Assembly (NCBI GenBank): GCA_946558465.1
Contig: CAMNTM010000013.1
Coordinates: forward strand, 1-64,000
Origin: an uncultured Lachnospiraceae bacterium
GTDB taxonomy: Bacteria > Bacillota > Clostridia > Lachnospirales > Lachnospiraceae
DNA length: 64,000 bases
Direction: 5' to 3'
A program made the translations under genes and the position numbers. Every line of letters starts with the position of its first letter. Position 1 is the first letter of the stretch. Below, piece after piece: positions 28,143 to 37,019 of the stretch. The notes under the pieces are model-generated. The model saw nothing but the letters and a program-made list of their open reading frames with translations. It ran no database searches and was not told where the DNA came from.

Positions 28143-29152
28143 ATGAATGAGGTTTTTTAAGAGAGCTGCTTAGCAGCATATCTGTATCGGGCTGTGAGGA
28201 GCCGGTGCAGGAGATAGTAAAGAAGTATATGCAGGAGTGGGCAGATGAGATACGTGCAGATGAAATGGGAGATGTTGTCTGTGTATTGAATCCGGAGAAT
28301 GAAAGCAGGATTATGCTGTCTGCACATGCAGATGAGATCGGAGTGATTGTCTCCAATGTGACAGAAAGCGGAAGACTTCAGGTAATTGAGCGCGGAGGGA
28401 TTATTCAGGCCAATTATCCAGGACAGCAGGTCATGATTCAGACAAAAAACGGAATTATCTTTGGGGTCGTAGAGGCAAGACGCGAGCTGTTTGAAAAGGG
28501 CGGTGTCAAGGCGAAGGATTTTTTGATTGACATAGGTGCACGGACAAAGAAGGAGGCACTCGAAAGGATATCATTAGGTGATGCAGTAGTACTGGATACA
28601 AATATCCGGAAATTGATGAACGGACGCTTTACAGCCCGTGCACTGGATGACAGATTAGGAGTCTTTATCATTATGGAGGCTCTGAAATGTGCGAAGGAGA
28701 AAGGATGTACAGCAGGTGTATATGCGGCTTCCACAGTGGGAGAGGAAACGACCAAGAACGGGGCATACTGGTGCAGTACTCGCATTCAGCCGGATCTGGC
28801 GGTAGTGGTAGATGTGACATACTGCAGCGACTACAGCGGCATGGACCCGTCTGAGGCCGGAAACGTGGAGCTTGGAAAGGGTCCGGTTCTCTGCAATAGT
28901 CCGATTGCGGCAAAAAGGCTGAATGATAAGATGGAAAAGTGTGCGGCAGATATCGGAATTGAGATTCAGTGCGAAGCAGCTTCTCGTTTGTCTTATACTG
29001 ACGGAGATCAGATTCATTTTTCTAATCAGGGTGTTCCGATAGTGTTGTTGTCTATACCTCTTAGATATATGCATACCCCGGCAGAAGTGGCCGACGAAAA
29101 AGATGTGGAAGCATGTATTGAAGTACTGGCTGAGTTTTTGTGCCGGTGCTGA
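28143..29152 (+). pseudogene. M42 family metallo-aminopeptidase with an N-terminal frameshift
   Basis: The reading frame from 28143 (ATG AAT GAG GTT, with AAGGA upstream) stops after five codons, but adding one T to the T6 run at 28153-28158 gives MNEVFLRELL continuing into SSISVSGCEEPVQE and the rest. That is the normal N-terminus of M42 peptidases. All metal ligands are present downstream: His and Asp in SAHADEIG, Asp in ALDDRLG, Glu pair in GEETT, Asp in VVVDVTY and His in RYMHTPAE. Without the shift only an internal GTG at 28205 could start translation and would lose part of the first strand. Either a homopolymer sequencing error, slippage or recent mutation explains it. Confidence 0.75.
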
Positions 29153-29185
29153 ATAAAATAAGTTTATAAAGTAACCAGAAGATTC

Positions 29186-29228
29186 CTCCGGCAGGCAAAA
29201 GTGAAAGCCTGCCGGGGGAGTTTTTATA
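29186..29228. terminator. Terminator between M42 peptidase and nagB
   Basis: Stem CTCCGGCAGGC (29186-29196) with GCCTGCCGGGGGAG (29207-29220), followed by TTTTTATATTTTT. It lies between convergent genes and best serves the plus-strand gene. Confidence 0.82.
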
Positions 29229-29243
29229 TTTTTCTAATTTTGT

Positions 29244-29972
29244 CTAATCCATCAATGCCATAGCCTCTTCATCGGCGATAATCACCGCATCCTTGTGAAG
29301 CTGCAGTACGGAAGCGGGAACCTGCGGAGTAATTGGTCCGCATACAACCTTCTTTAATATCTCAGCCTTATCCCTGCCGCTTACGACTACGAGAACCTTT
29401 TTTGCCTGCATAATGTTACGGATTCCCATTGTGTATGCCTGGCGCGGTACGTCAGCCTCGCAGGCAAAGAATCGTGTATTTGCTTCAATTGTGCTTTCTG
29501 TCAGGTCTACACAGTGCGTGCCGTCTGCAAATGCATCTGCCGGCTCGTTGAAGCCGATATGTCCATTGTGTCCGAGACCGAGAAGCTGCAGGTCGATGCC
29601 GCCTGACGTGTCGATAATCTTATCATAATCTGCACATGCCTTATCGGAGTCTGTTTCCAGTCCGTTTGGAACGAAAGTACGTGTCTTATCAATATTAATA
29701 TGATCAAATAAATTCGTATTCATGAAATAACGATAGCTTTGATCATTTTCAGGTCCAAGTCCCTTGTATTCATCCAGATTAATGCTGGTTACACTTGAAA
29801 AATCCAGATCTCCCTTCTCATACCATTCGATGAGCTGTTTGTAGGTTCCGACCGGAGAGGAGCCGGTAGCAAGTCCGAGTACACAGTCTGGTTTCATGAT
29901 CACCTGTGCGGAAATAATGTTGGCGGCCTTACGGCTTAAGTCTTGATAATCCTTTGCCTTGTAAATAATCAT
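29244..29972 (-). CDS. nagB: Glucosamine-6-phosphate deaminase
   Basis: A 242-residue enzyme that converts glucosamine-6-phosphate to fructose-6-phosphate and ammonia, the last step of amino sugar and sialic acid breakdown. The start of the protein carries GLATGSSPVGTYKQL (phosphate loop), then NLDEYKGL with the catalytic Asp and GLGHNGHIGFNEP with the catalytic His. AAAGGA precedes the ATG. It is divergent from the nan operon, with about 290 bp between them, and completes that pathway with nagA. Confidence 0.95.
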   Translation of the reverse strand: MIIYKAKDYQDLSRKAANIISAQVIMKPDCVLGLATGSSPVGTYKQLIEWYEKGDLDFSSVTSINLDEYKGLGPENDQSYRYFMNTNLFDHINIDKTRTFVPNGLETDSDKACADYDKIIDTSGGIDLQLLGLGHNGHIGFNEPADAFADGTHCVDLTESTIEANTRFFACEADVPRQAYTMGIRNIMQAKKVLVVVSGRDKAEILKKVVCGPITPQVPASVLQLHKDAVIIADEEAMALMD

Positions 29973-30025
29973 ACGTGTAATTCCTTTCTCTTAAATAATT
30001 TATAGAGCAGTTCTCTTTCATTATA

Positions 30026-30053
30026 AGTATAGCAGTTAAAAAAGGAATTTCAA
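30026..30053 (-). promoter_or_regulatory. Candidate sigma-A promoter of nagB
   Basis: On the minus strand TTGAAA (30048-30053) and TATACT (30026-30031) are 16 bases apart, about 54 bp before the nagB start. No equally good promoter was found on the plus strand for nanE in the rest of the 290-bp space. Confidence 0.5.
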
Positions 30054-30265
30054 TAAAAATAATTACAATTGGGAATAGTAAAACAGAAAGGCAGGAGAAA
30101 GAAAAAACATTGAATTGTGCATATTGACCAAATTTGAGGCCGAAAATTAGGAAATATGAAGAGAGATTTGAAAAAGTCTGAAAGCACTTACGAAAGATAT
30201 ATGAAGTATTGAAAATGAATTTTTTCCTGCATATACTTGGGAGCAGGAAAAGGGAGGTATTGGAG

Positions 30266-31009
30266 ATGTGTAATGAGTGTAGTGAAATGAATGAAAGGAT
30301 AGATAGGCTGAAAGGAAAATTAATTGTATCCTGCCAGGCACTTCCTCATGAGCCGCTGCATTCTTCTTTTATTATGGGACGGATGGCACTGGCAGCGGCG
30401 GAAGGAGGCGCATATGGCATCCGGGCAAATACAAAGGAGGATATATTAGAAATCAGGTCTCAGGTTGATCTCCCGATTATCGGAATTGTGAAGCGGGGCT
30501 ATGAGAAAAGCAATGTGTATATCACACCTACCATGAGGGAGGTGGAGGAGCTGGCAGAGGCCGGTCCGGAGATTATCGCTGCAGATGCAACAGGAGCCGT
30601 GCGTCCGGGAGGGGTGGCACTCTCAGAATTTTTCTGTCAGGTGAAAAAGAAGTATCCCCGTCAGCTTTTAATGGCAGACTGTTCTACTGTGGAGGAGGCG
30701 CTTTATGCAGACAGACTTGGATTTGATTTTATCGGAACTACGATGGTCGGCTACACACCTCAGAGCAGAGGGGACAGAATTGAGGGAAATGATTTCGAGA
30801 TTATAAAAAGGATACTTGATAAGGCAAAGCACCGGGTCATTGCGGAGGGAAATATTGATACACCGGAAAAAGCAGTAAGAGTGCTTGAGCTTGGAGTGTT
30901 CAGTGTAGTAGTAGGCTCTATTATTACGAGGCCTCAAATAATTACCAGACGTTTCACAGATGCAATTGAAGGTATAGAGCTTGAAAATTTTAACATAAAG
31001 CAAGGTTAG
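30266..31009 (+). CDS. nanE: N-acetylmannosamine-6-phosphate 2-epimerase (first copy)
   Basis: A 247-residue TIM-barrel epimerase that turns ManNAc-6-P into GlcNAc-6-P. Family features are KLIVSCQALPHEPLH at the start, the segment GIVKRGYEKSNVYITPT, ADCSTVEEA with the catalytic-site Glu, and VVGSIITRPQIITRRF at the end, which holds the phosphate group. The ATG at 30266 follows GGGAGG; an in-frame ATG at 30209 has no ribosome binding site. It is the first gene of a plus-strand operon running to nagA. A paralog lies at 39.1 kb. Confidence 0.94.
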   Translation: MCNECSEMNERIDRLKGKLIVSCQALPHEPLHSSFIMGRMALAAAEGGAYGIRANTKEDILEIRSQVDLPIIGIVKRGYEKSNVYITPTMREVEELAEAGPEIIAADATGAVRPGGVALSEFFCQVKKKYPRQLLMADCSTVEEALYADRLGFDFIGTTMVGYTPQSRGDRIEGNDFEIIKRILDKAKHRVIAEGNIDTPEKAVRVLELGVFSVVVGSIITRPQIITRRFTDAIEGIELENFNIKQG

Positions 31010-31068
31010 CATGTCAAGGTGTATTTTCAGAAACTGAAAACACGAAGAAGAAAAGGAGGAGGAATGAC

Positions 31069-31989
31069 ATGAGAAATCTGGATAAGTACAAAGGAGTCAT
31101 CCCTGCATTTTATGCATGTTATGACGAAAATGGGGATATCAGCCCCAAAGGAGTTCAGGCACTTACGAGATATTTTGTTAAGAAGGGAGTAAAAGGAGTC
31201 TATGTAAACGGGTCCTCCGGCGAATGCATCTATCAGAGTGTGGAGGATAAGAAATGTGTACTGGAGCATGTGATGCGGGAAGCAGCGGAAAAACTTACGG
31301 TAATTGCGCATGTGGCATGTAATAACACGAAGGACAGTATGGAGCTGGCAGCCCATGCACAGTCGCTGGGAGTAGATGCAGTTGCAGCTATCCCGCCGAT
31401 TTATTTTCACTTGCCGGAGCATGCCATAGCGGCATACTGGAATGCCATCAGCAGTGCCGCTCCGGAAACAGATTTTATTATCTATAATATTCCCCAGCTT
31501 GCGGGAGTAGCTCTTACACCAGGTTTATTTCGTGAGATGAGAAAAAACCCCAGAGTTATCGGGGTGAAAAATTCATCTATGCCGGTACAGGATATTCAGA
31601 TATTTAAGGAGGAGGCCGGAGAGGACTATATTATCTTTAACGGACCGGATGAACAGTTTATCAGCGGACGCATTATCGGAGCAGAGGGTGCTATAGGAGG
31701 GACCTACGGTGCGATGCCTGAGCTTTTCCTTAAGCTTGATAAATACCTGAAGGATGGGCAGCTTGAAGAGGCCAGGAAACTTCAGTATATGGTAAACCAG
31801 ATTATCTATAAGCTTTGTTCGGCGCATGGAAATATGTACGGTATCATCAAAGAGGTGCTGAAGATAAATGAGGGACTTGAGCTGGGAGGCGTAAGAAGTC
31901 CCTTGCCGGCGCTGGAAGAGGGTGACAGGGCCGTTGCAGAAGAAGCAGCGGCGATGATTCGAAGTGCTGTGGACGAATGTCGGCGATAA
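31069..31989 (+). CDS. nanA: N-acetylneuraminate lyase
   Basis: A 306-residue class I aldolase of the NAL/DapA family that splits Neu5Ac into ManNAc and pyruvate. The pyruvate-binding motif NGSSGE is near residue 47, the catalytic tyrosine is Tyr139 in YNIPQ and the Schiff-base lysine is Lys167 in GVKNSS. DapA is excluded mainly by context (nanE before, sialic acid symporter and nanK after). AAAGGAGG precedes the ATG. Confidence 0.93.
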   Translation: MRNLDKYKGVIPAFYACYDENGDISPKGVQALTRYFVKKGVKGVYVNGSSGECIYQSVEDKKCVLEHVMREAAEKLTVIAHVACNNTKDSMELAAHAQSLGVDAVAAIPPIYFHLPEHAIAAYWNAISSAAPETDFIIYNIPQLAGVALTPGLFREMRKNPRVIGVKNSSMPVQDIQIFKEEAGEDYIIFNGPDEQFISGRIIGAEGAIGGTYGAMPELFLKLDKYLKDGQLEEARKLQYMVNQIIYKLCSAHGNMYGIIKEVLKINEGLELGGVRSPLPALEEGDRAVAEEAAAMIRSAVDECRR

Positions 31990-32043
31990 AAGCAAAGAAA
32001 GTATATGTTTGCAAGTACATGAAAATGATTAGGAGGAAAAGCT

Positions 32044-33552
32044 ATGCAGGGTTTTACAACGATAGATTTAGTTATTTTAATCGTATATCTGGCAGCAGTA
32101 TTGTTTGCAGGACTACATTTTGCAAAGAAGGAGATGAAAGGGAAGGAGTATTTTAAGGGAGACGGAACAGTGCCCTGGTGGGTTACCTCTGTATCTATTT
32201 TTGCAACACTTCTCAGTCCGATTTCCTTTTTATCTCTGGCGGGTAATTCCTACGCGGGAACTTGGATTATGTGGTTTGCACAGCTTGGAATGCTGCTGGC
32301 AATTCCGATTACGATTCGGTTTTTTCTTCCTGTCTACAGCAGGCTTGATATAGATACGGCATATCATTACCTGGAGCTTCGGTTTGGGAGTAAGGGGCTT
32401 CGCGTTTTGGGAGCGGTTATGTTTATTATTTATCAGATAGGACGTATGTCGATTATCATGTATCTGCCTTGTATGGTGCTTGGGAGCCTGACAGGAATCA
32501 ATGTGAATCTTCTGATTATGATTATGGGTGTGATAGCTATTATATATTCTTATACAGGAGGACTTAAGTCAGTATTGTGGACGGATTTTATTCAGGGTGC
32601 AGTTCTGTTAATTGGCGTTACATTTGCACTGGTGTTTCTTCTTATGCATATTGACGGAGGAATCGGAGCCATATTTGGTGCATTTGCCGGGGAGCATAAG
32701 TTTTTGTCTGTGGATCAGCCGATATTTAATATAAATATTTTTAAGGATAGTGTATTTATTTTGGTTGTGGGGGCAGGCTTTAATACTATGGGCTCCTATG
32801 TTTCCAGTCAGGATATTGTGCAGCGTTTTACTACTACAACGGACACGAAAAAGTTAAACAAGATGATGCTGACAAACGGGATATTATCTATTTTTATAGC
32901 AACTGTCTTTTATCTGATTGGAACAGGCCTGTATGTATTCTATAAGCAGAATGCCCTGCCTCCTGCAGCGGCACAGGATCAGATTTTTGCATCCTATATC
33001 GCTTTTGAACTGCCAGTCGGCATTACAGGCCTTTTATTAGCAGCTATCTATGCGGCTTCCCAGTCTACTTTATCAACCGGACTTAATTCTGTTGCCGCAA
33101 GCTGGACGCTTGATATTCAGGCAAGACTTACAAAGAAGGAATTAAGCTTTGAGAAGCAGACAAAAATCGGTCAGTATGTGTCGCTGATTGTAGGCGTTTT
33201 TTCAATCATTGTCTCTATGGTTCTGGCAAATGGAGGAGTAAAATCTGCGTATGAATGGTTTAACGGCTTTATGGGACTTGTGCTTGGCATATTAATCGGG
33301 ACCTTTATTCTGGGAGCATTTACAAGGTGTGCCAATACCTTTGGTGCAGTGCTTGCATTTGCTTTGGCCTCGGCAGTAATGGTGGGCATCAAATATTTCA
33401 TGCCGGCAGGAGCTGTGTCGATCTGGTCCTATTCCATAATTTCAATCGCAGTGTCACTTGCTGCAGGGATTCCGGGAAGCCTTATATGGAGTAAGGTAAA
33501 AGGAGAAAAGAAGGTGCCGGCCCCTCACACAACAATTTACAAAAGGCCGTAG
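32044..33552 (+). CDS. Sodium:solute symporter, probable sialic acid importer
   Basis: A 502-residue SSS-family membrane protein with about 13 helices. Typical segments are the N-terminal DLVILIVYLAAVLFAG and, in TM8-9, GLLLAAIYAASQSTLSTGLN with the sodium-site serines. SSS carriers of the SiaT type bring Neu5Ac in with sodium. Placement between nanA and nanQ makes free sialic acid the likely substrate. AGGAGGAAAAGCT precedes the ATG. Confidence 0.9.
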   Translation: MQGFTTIDLVILIVYLAAVLFAGLHFAKKEMKGKEYFKGDGTVPWWVTSVSIFATLLSPISFLSLAGNSYAGTWIMWFAQLGMLLAIPITIRFFLPVYSRLDIDTAYHYLELRFGSKGLRVLGAVMFIIYQIGRMSIIMYLPCMVLGSLTGINVNLLIMIMGVIAIIYSYTGGLKSVLWTDFIQGAVLLIGVTFALVFLLMHIDGGIGAIFGAFAGEHKFLSVDQPIFNINIFKDSVFILVVGAGFNTMGSYVSSQDIVQRFTTTTDTKKLNKMMLTNGILSIFIATVFYLIGTGLYVFYKQNALPPAAAQDQIFASYIAFELPVGITGLLLAAIYAASQSTLSTGLNSVAASWTLDIQARLTKKELSFEKQTKIGQYVSLIVGVFSIIVSMVLANGGVKSAYEWFNGFMGLVLGILIGTFILGAFTRCANTFGAVLAFALASAVMVGIKYFMPAGAVSIWSYSIISIAVSLAAGIPGSLIWSKVKGEKKVPAPHTTIYKRP

Positions 33553-33571
33553 ACAGAAAGGAAGAAAAGAT

Positions 33572-34021
33572 ATGATTTTTGGAAATATGAAGGATATTGA
33601 AAACTTTTCTTTTTTGGAGGATCGGATTAAGGAGTGTTTTTCCTATGCCGGGATCCATAAACTGGAGGAGTATGAGAAGGGCTGTCATGAGATTGATGGA
33701 AATAGATTTTACGTAAATATCGTGGAATATACAACAGCTTCAAAGGAAGAGCGGTTTTGGGAGGCACACAGGGAATATCTGGATATTCACCTGATGCTTT
33801 GCGGGAAAGAACGGATAGACGTGAATTTTATTCGAAATATGAAGCAGAAGGAGTATCAGCCGGAGACAGACTTTCTTTCGATGGATGGCGAGAGAAACGG
33901 GTTTGTGATTTTAACTCCAGGAGATTTTCTGATCTGTTATCCTGAGGATGGGCACCGGACGGCAGTATCTGCTGCCGAGACAGAAAAGGTAAAAAAAGCC
34001 ATCTTTAAGGTGCGTATATAA
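33572..34021 (+). CDS. nanQ: YhcH/NanQ family sialic acid anomerase
   Basis: A 149-residue cupin-type protein of the YhcH/YjgK/YiaL family (DUF386). The segments WEAHREYLDIHLMLCGKERI and LICYPEDGHRTAV carry the conserved His and Glu residues of the metal site. E. coli YhcH (NanQ) speeds the opening of the alpha-anomer of Neu5Ac that enters the cell, supplying the open form to NanA. It lies 20 bp after the symporter gene, fitting this role. Confidence 0.87.
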   Translation: MIFGNMKDIENFSFLEDRIKECFSYAGIHKLEEYEKGCHEIDGNRFYVNIVEYTTASKEERFWEAHREYLDIHLMLCGKERIDVNFIRNMKQKEYQPETDFLSMDGERNGFVILTPGDFLICYPEDGHRTAVSAAETEKVKKAIFKVRI

Positions 34022-34098
34022 ACCGCTGTTAATTTTCAGCACAGAGTATAAGATTGCAGAGAATATCAGAATATATTATAATGAGAGGCAAGGCAGCA

Positions 34099-35004
34099 AT
34101 GAAAAGATATATAGGGATTGACATCGGTGGTACCGCGATTAAATATGGAGTTTTGAGCGAACGCGGGGATTTTATAAGACGCGGTAAGAGAAAGACGGAG
34201 AGCTATAAGGGCGGGCCGTCAGTTTATGCAAAGATAGAGGAGATTGTCAAGGAGCTTTGTACGGCAGAGGATATAAGCGGTATTTGTGTGTCTACGGCGG
34301 GGATTGTAGACATCGAGAAGGGGGAAATCACACATGCGGCTTTGCTGATGCCGGGATATGCGGGAGTTCAGATAAAGGAGGGATTGGAAGAACGTTTCGG
34401 ACTCCCCTGTGAAGTGGAAAATGACGTAAACTGTGCCGGGCTTGCAGAATATATATCAGGGGCGGCAAAAGGCCGAAGGATTACTCTGATGCTGACTGTC
34501 GGGACTGGAATCGGAGGCAGTGTTGTCATAGACGGAGAAATATTCCGCGGGAGCGGCGGCAGTGCCTGCGAAGTGGGATATATGCTGATGCGGGGAAGTG
34601 ATTTTCAGTCTCTGGGAGCCGCCAGTGTATTGACTAAGAAAGTAGCAGGCTGGAAGAAGGAGCCGAAAGAGCTGTGGAATGGATATCGTGTATTTGAGGA
34701 GGCCAGACAGGGGGATTTACTGTGCCGCAGAGCAATTGATGAGATGACAGACGTGCTTGGACAGGGAATTGCAAATATCTGCTATGTGTTGAATCCAGAG
34801 ATTGTGGTACTAGGCGGCGGTATAATGGCTCAGAAAGATTTTCTGAAAGGTAAGATCAGACATTCAGTAAAAAAATATCTCATTCCCGGTATCGCAGACA
34901 GGACAGAGATAGAATTCGCGAAACACGAAAACGATGCCGGAATGCTTGGAGCACTTTACCACTTTCAGCGGTGCCGGGACAGAAGGCAGAAACACGACAG
35001 ATAA
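34099..35004 (+). CDS. nanK: ROK family kinase, probable N-acetylmannosamine kinase
   Basis: A 301-residue sugar kinase that would phosphorylate ManNAc to ManNAc-6-P. The ATP loop is YIGIDIGGTAIKYG at residues 4-17, EVENDVNCAGLAE holds the catalytic Asp and TVGTGIGGSVV follows. The zinc-binding CxCGxxGC motif typical of many ROK kinases is missing: the region reads GSACEVGYMLM, so it is a short ROK type. The ATG at 34099 follows GAGAGG or CAAGG. Assignment to ManNAc rests on the operon. Confidence 0.82.
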   Translation: MKRYIGIDIGGTAIKYGVLSERGDFIRRGKRKTESYKGGPSVYAKIEEIVKELCTAEDISGICVSTAGIVDIEKGEITHAALLMPGYAGVQIKEGLEERFGLPCEVENDVNCAGLAEYISGAAKGRRITLMLTVGTGIGGSVVIDGEIFRGSGGSACEVGYMLMRGSDFQSLGAASVLTKKVAGWKKEPKELWNGYRVFEEARQGDLLCRRAIDEMTDVLGQGIANICYVLNPEIVVLGGGIMAQKDFLKGKIRHSVKKYLIPGIADRTEIEFAKHENDAGMLGALYHFQRCRDRRQKHDR

Positions 35005-35017
35005 TGAGGAGACTAGA

Positions 35018-35869
35018 ATGGAATACTATGTAAAATCTGTGGTGCCTGTTATAGAGTCAAATTATAACAGCCTTACGGCAGTAGAGAAGGGGATAGCTGA
35101 TTTCTTTATTCAAAACCGCACGAAGATGGATTTTTCGGCAAAGGCAGTAGCAGAGAGGCTTTATGTATCGGAGGCCTCTCTGTCAAGATTTGCAAAAAAA
35201 TGCGGATACCGGGGGTATCGTGAGTTTATTTACCAGTATGAGGAGACATTTGTTGAGAAGCAGGAGGCAATGGCCGGAGATACCAGGATGGTGCTGAATA
35301 CCTATCAGGAGCTTTTGAATAAGACGTACAGTCTGGTTGATAAAGCTCAGATAGCAAGAGTCAGCAGATTTTTAGGAAGAGCTCAGAGAGTCTTTGTGTG
35401 CGGAAAGGGAAATTCTGGATTTGCCGCGGGCGAGATGGAACTGCGTTTTATGAGAATCGTTGTAGATATTGATTCTATCCGGGATGCAGATCAGATGCGG
35501 ATGCAGGCAGTGTTTCAGGATGTGAGAAGCCTCATATTGGGTATCAGTATAGGGGGAGAGGATGAAGATATTCAGTATCTTCTGCAGGAATCTCATAAAC
35601 GCGGTGCAGTAACGGTGTTGTTTACTGCACAGAACAGGAGCGGGTATAGTGCGTTCTGTGATGAAGTGGTTCTGGTTCCGTCGCTTAGGCATCTGAATCA
35701 CGGAAATCTGATTTCTCCGCAGTTTCCGATTTTGATTATGGCTGATATTATATATTCCTATTATGTCGGGCAGGATAAGTATGGGAAAGAAACTCTGCAC
35801 GATAATACATTGCGGGCGCTGGAAGGAGGAAAAGGAAATGGTTATCAGAAACGTGAAGGTATATGGTGA
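35018..35869 (+). CDS. RpiR family transcriptional regulator (first copy)
   Basis: A 283-residue regulator with an N-terminal helix-turn-helix (residues 20-75: LTAVEKGIADFF, then YVSEASLSRFAKKCGYRGYR) and a C-terminal SIS sugar-phosphate-binding domain (VFVCGKGNSGFAA). In nan systems such regulators sense GlcNAc-6-P or ManNAc-6-P. It starts 13 bp after nanK with GAGGAGA, and its end overlaps nagA by 32 bases. The second RpiR gene at 38 kb is clearly paralogous in the DNA-binding part. Confidence 0.88.
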   Translation: MEYYVKSVVPVIESNYNSLTAVEKGIADFFIQNRTKMDFSAKAVAERLYVSEASLSRFAKKCGYRGYREFIYQYEETFVEKQEAMAGDTRMVLNTYQELLNKTYSLVDKAQIARVSRFLGRAQRVFVCGKGNSGFAAGEMELRFMRIVVDIDSIRDADQMRMQAVFQDVRSLILGISIGGEDEDIQYLLQESHKRGAVTVLFTAQNRSGYSAFCDEVVLVPSLRHLNHGNLISPQFPILIMADIIYSYYVGQDKYGKETLHDNTLRALEGGKGNGYQKREGIW

Positions 35870-36974
35870 GGATAAGAAGTTTTCAAAGGGAGAGATTGTA
35901 ATTAAGGATGGTCTGTTTGCAGAAAATGCAGGAGAAGACGAGGAAGTGGTTGACGGGGAGGGCTTTTATGCAATTCCTGGATTGGTAGATATTCACTTTC
36001 ATGGCTGTATGGGACACGATTTCTGCGATGGAACTAAGGAGGCAATTGAAGAGATTGCCAAATATGAGGCTTCTGTCGGTGTGACTGCTATTGCACCTGC
36101 AACTATGACGCTTCCTGTAGAAGAGCTGGAGCATATATTGTCGGTTGCTGCTTCATATAAAAAAGAAAAACATAAGGGTGCCGATTTAATTGGCGTGAAT
36201 ATGGAGGGGCCGTTTATCAGCGAGGAAAAGAAGGGAGCTCAGAATAAGCAGTATATTACAGCCTGTGACAAAGATGTGTGTCTGCAGTTTCTTACAGCTT
36301 CGGAGAATCTGGTAAAGTTTGTCGCAATTGCGCCGGAGAAAAGTCCGGATTTCACGGAGTTTATCCGGGAAATGAAGGACAAGGTGCAGATTTCCCTTGC
36401 TCATACGAATGCAGATTATGATACGGCAAAGGCAGCTTTTGATGCAGGAGCTAATCATGCGGTACATTTATACAATGCGATGCCTGCATTTACGCACCGC
36501 GCTCCAGGGGTAGTAGGTGCGGTATCCGACTGTGGGCATGTAGGTGCCGAGTTGATTTGTGATGGAGTACACATCCACCCGTCGGCAGTACGAGCAGCTT
36601 TCAAGATGCTTGGGGCTGACAGAATCGCTCTTATAAGTGACAGCATGCGGGCGACAGGTATGGCAGATGGACATTACACGCTTGGAGGTCTGGAGGTAGA
36701 TGTCACAGGCAATCGTGCGACGCTGGTTTCAGACGGGGCACTTGCCGGATCGGCTACGAATCTTATGGATTGTATGAAAACTGCCGTAAAGCAGATGGGA
36801 ATTCCTCTTGAAACAGCAGTTGCATGCGCGACAATGAATCCGGCAAAGCAGATAGGCGAGTATGAGAACTACGGCTCCATAACACCAGGGAAAAAAGGGA
36901 ATGTGGTGTTGCTTGATGAAGAACTGAATGTACGGATGGTAATCAAAGACGGAGTAATTGTAGTTGAATTGTAG
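35838..36974 (+). CDS. nagA: N-acetylglucosamine-6-phosphate deacetylase
   Basis: A 378-residue amidohydrolase that removes acetate from GlcNAc-6-P. Metal and substrate motifs are DIHFHGCMGHDF near residue 52, EGPFIS, LAHTNADYD, the HLYNAMPAFTHR stretch with the substrate-contacting His, and LISDSM with the catalytic Asp. The ATG at 35838 follows GGAGGAAAAGGA and overlaps the RpiR gene. It feeds nagB, which lies on the other side of the cluster. A palindromic repeat follows the stop codon at once. Confidence 0.94.
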   Translation: MVIRNVKVYGEDKKFSKGEIVIKDGLFAENAGEDEEVVDGEGFYAIPGLVDIHFHGCMGHDFCDGTKEAIEEIAKYEASVGVTAIAPATMTLPVEELEHILSVAASYKKEKHKGADLIGVNMEGPFISEEKKGAQNKQYITACDKDVCLQFLTASENLVKFVAIAPEKSPDFTEFIREMKDKVQISLAHTNADYDTAKAAFDAGANHAVHLYNAMPAFTHRAPGVVGAVSDCGHVGAELICDGVHIHPSAVRAAFKMLGADRIALISDSMRATGMADGHYTLGGLEVDVTGNRATLVSDGALAGSATNLMDCMKTAVKQMGIPLETAVACATMNPAKQIGEYENYGSITPGKKGNVVLLDEELNVRMVIKDGVIVVEL

Positions 36975-37012
36975 TTGGGGACGGGGTATTTCTCAAAATA
37001 CCCCGTCCCCAA
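36975..37012. repeat. GGGGACGGGG palindromic repeat, copy 1, acting as terminator
   Basis: Arms TTGGGGACGGGGTATT (36975-36990) and the matching AATACCCCGTCCCCAA (36997-37012) form a stable hairpin directly behind the nagA stop, followed by an AATTCCC and a CCCTGTCCC box (about 37023-37031). The same unit occurs at 51.6 and 52.7 kb. It probably ends transcription of both convergent genes. Confidence 0.88.
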
Positions 37013-37019
37013 TTCCCTT

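Noticed and set aside
30124-30152. Promoter TTGACC-N17-TTAGGA before the first nan operon
   Set aside because: The -10 match is too poor; the real nan promoter could not be fixed.
31069-31989. Dihydrodipicolinate synthase
   Set aside because: Fold and key residues are shared, but position between nanE and a sialic acid symporter favours the lyase.
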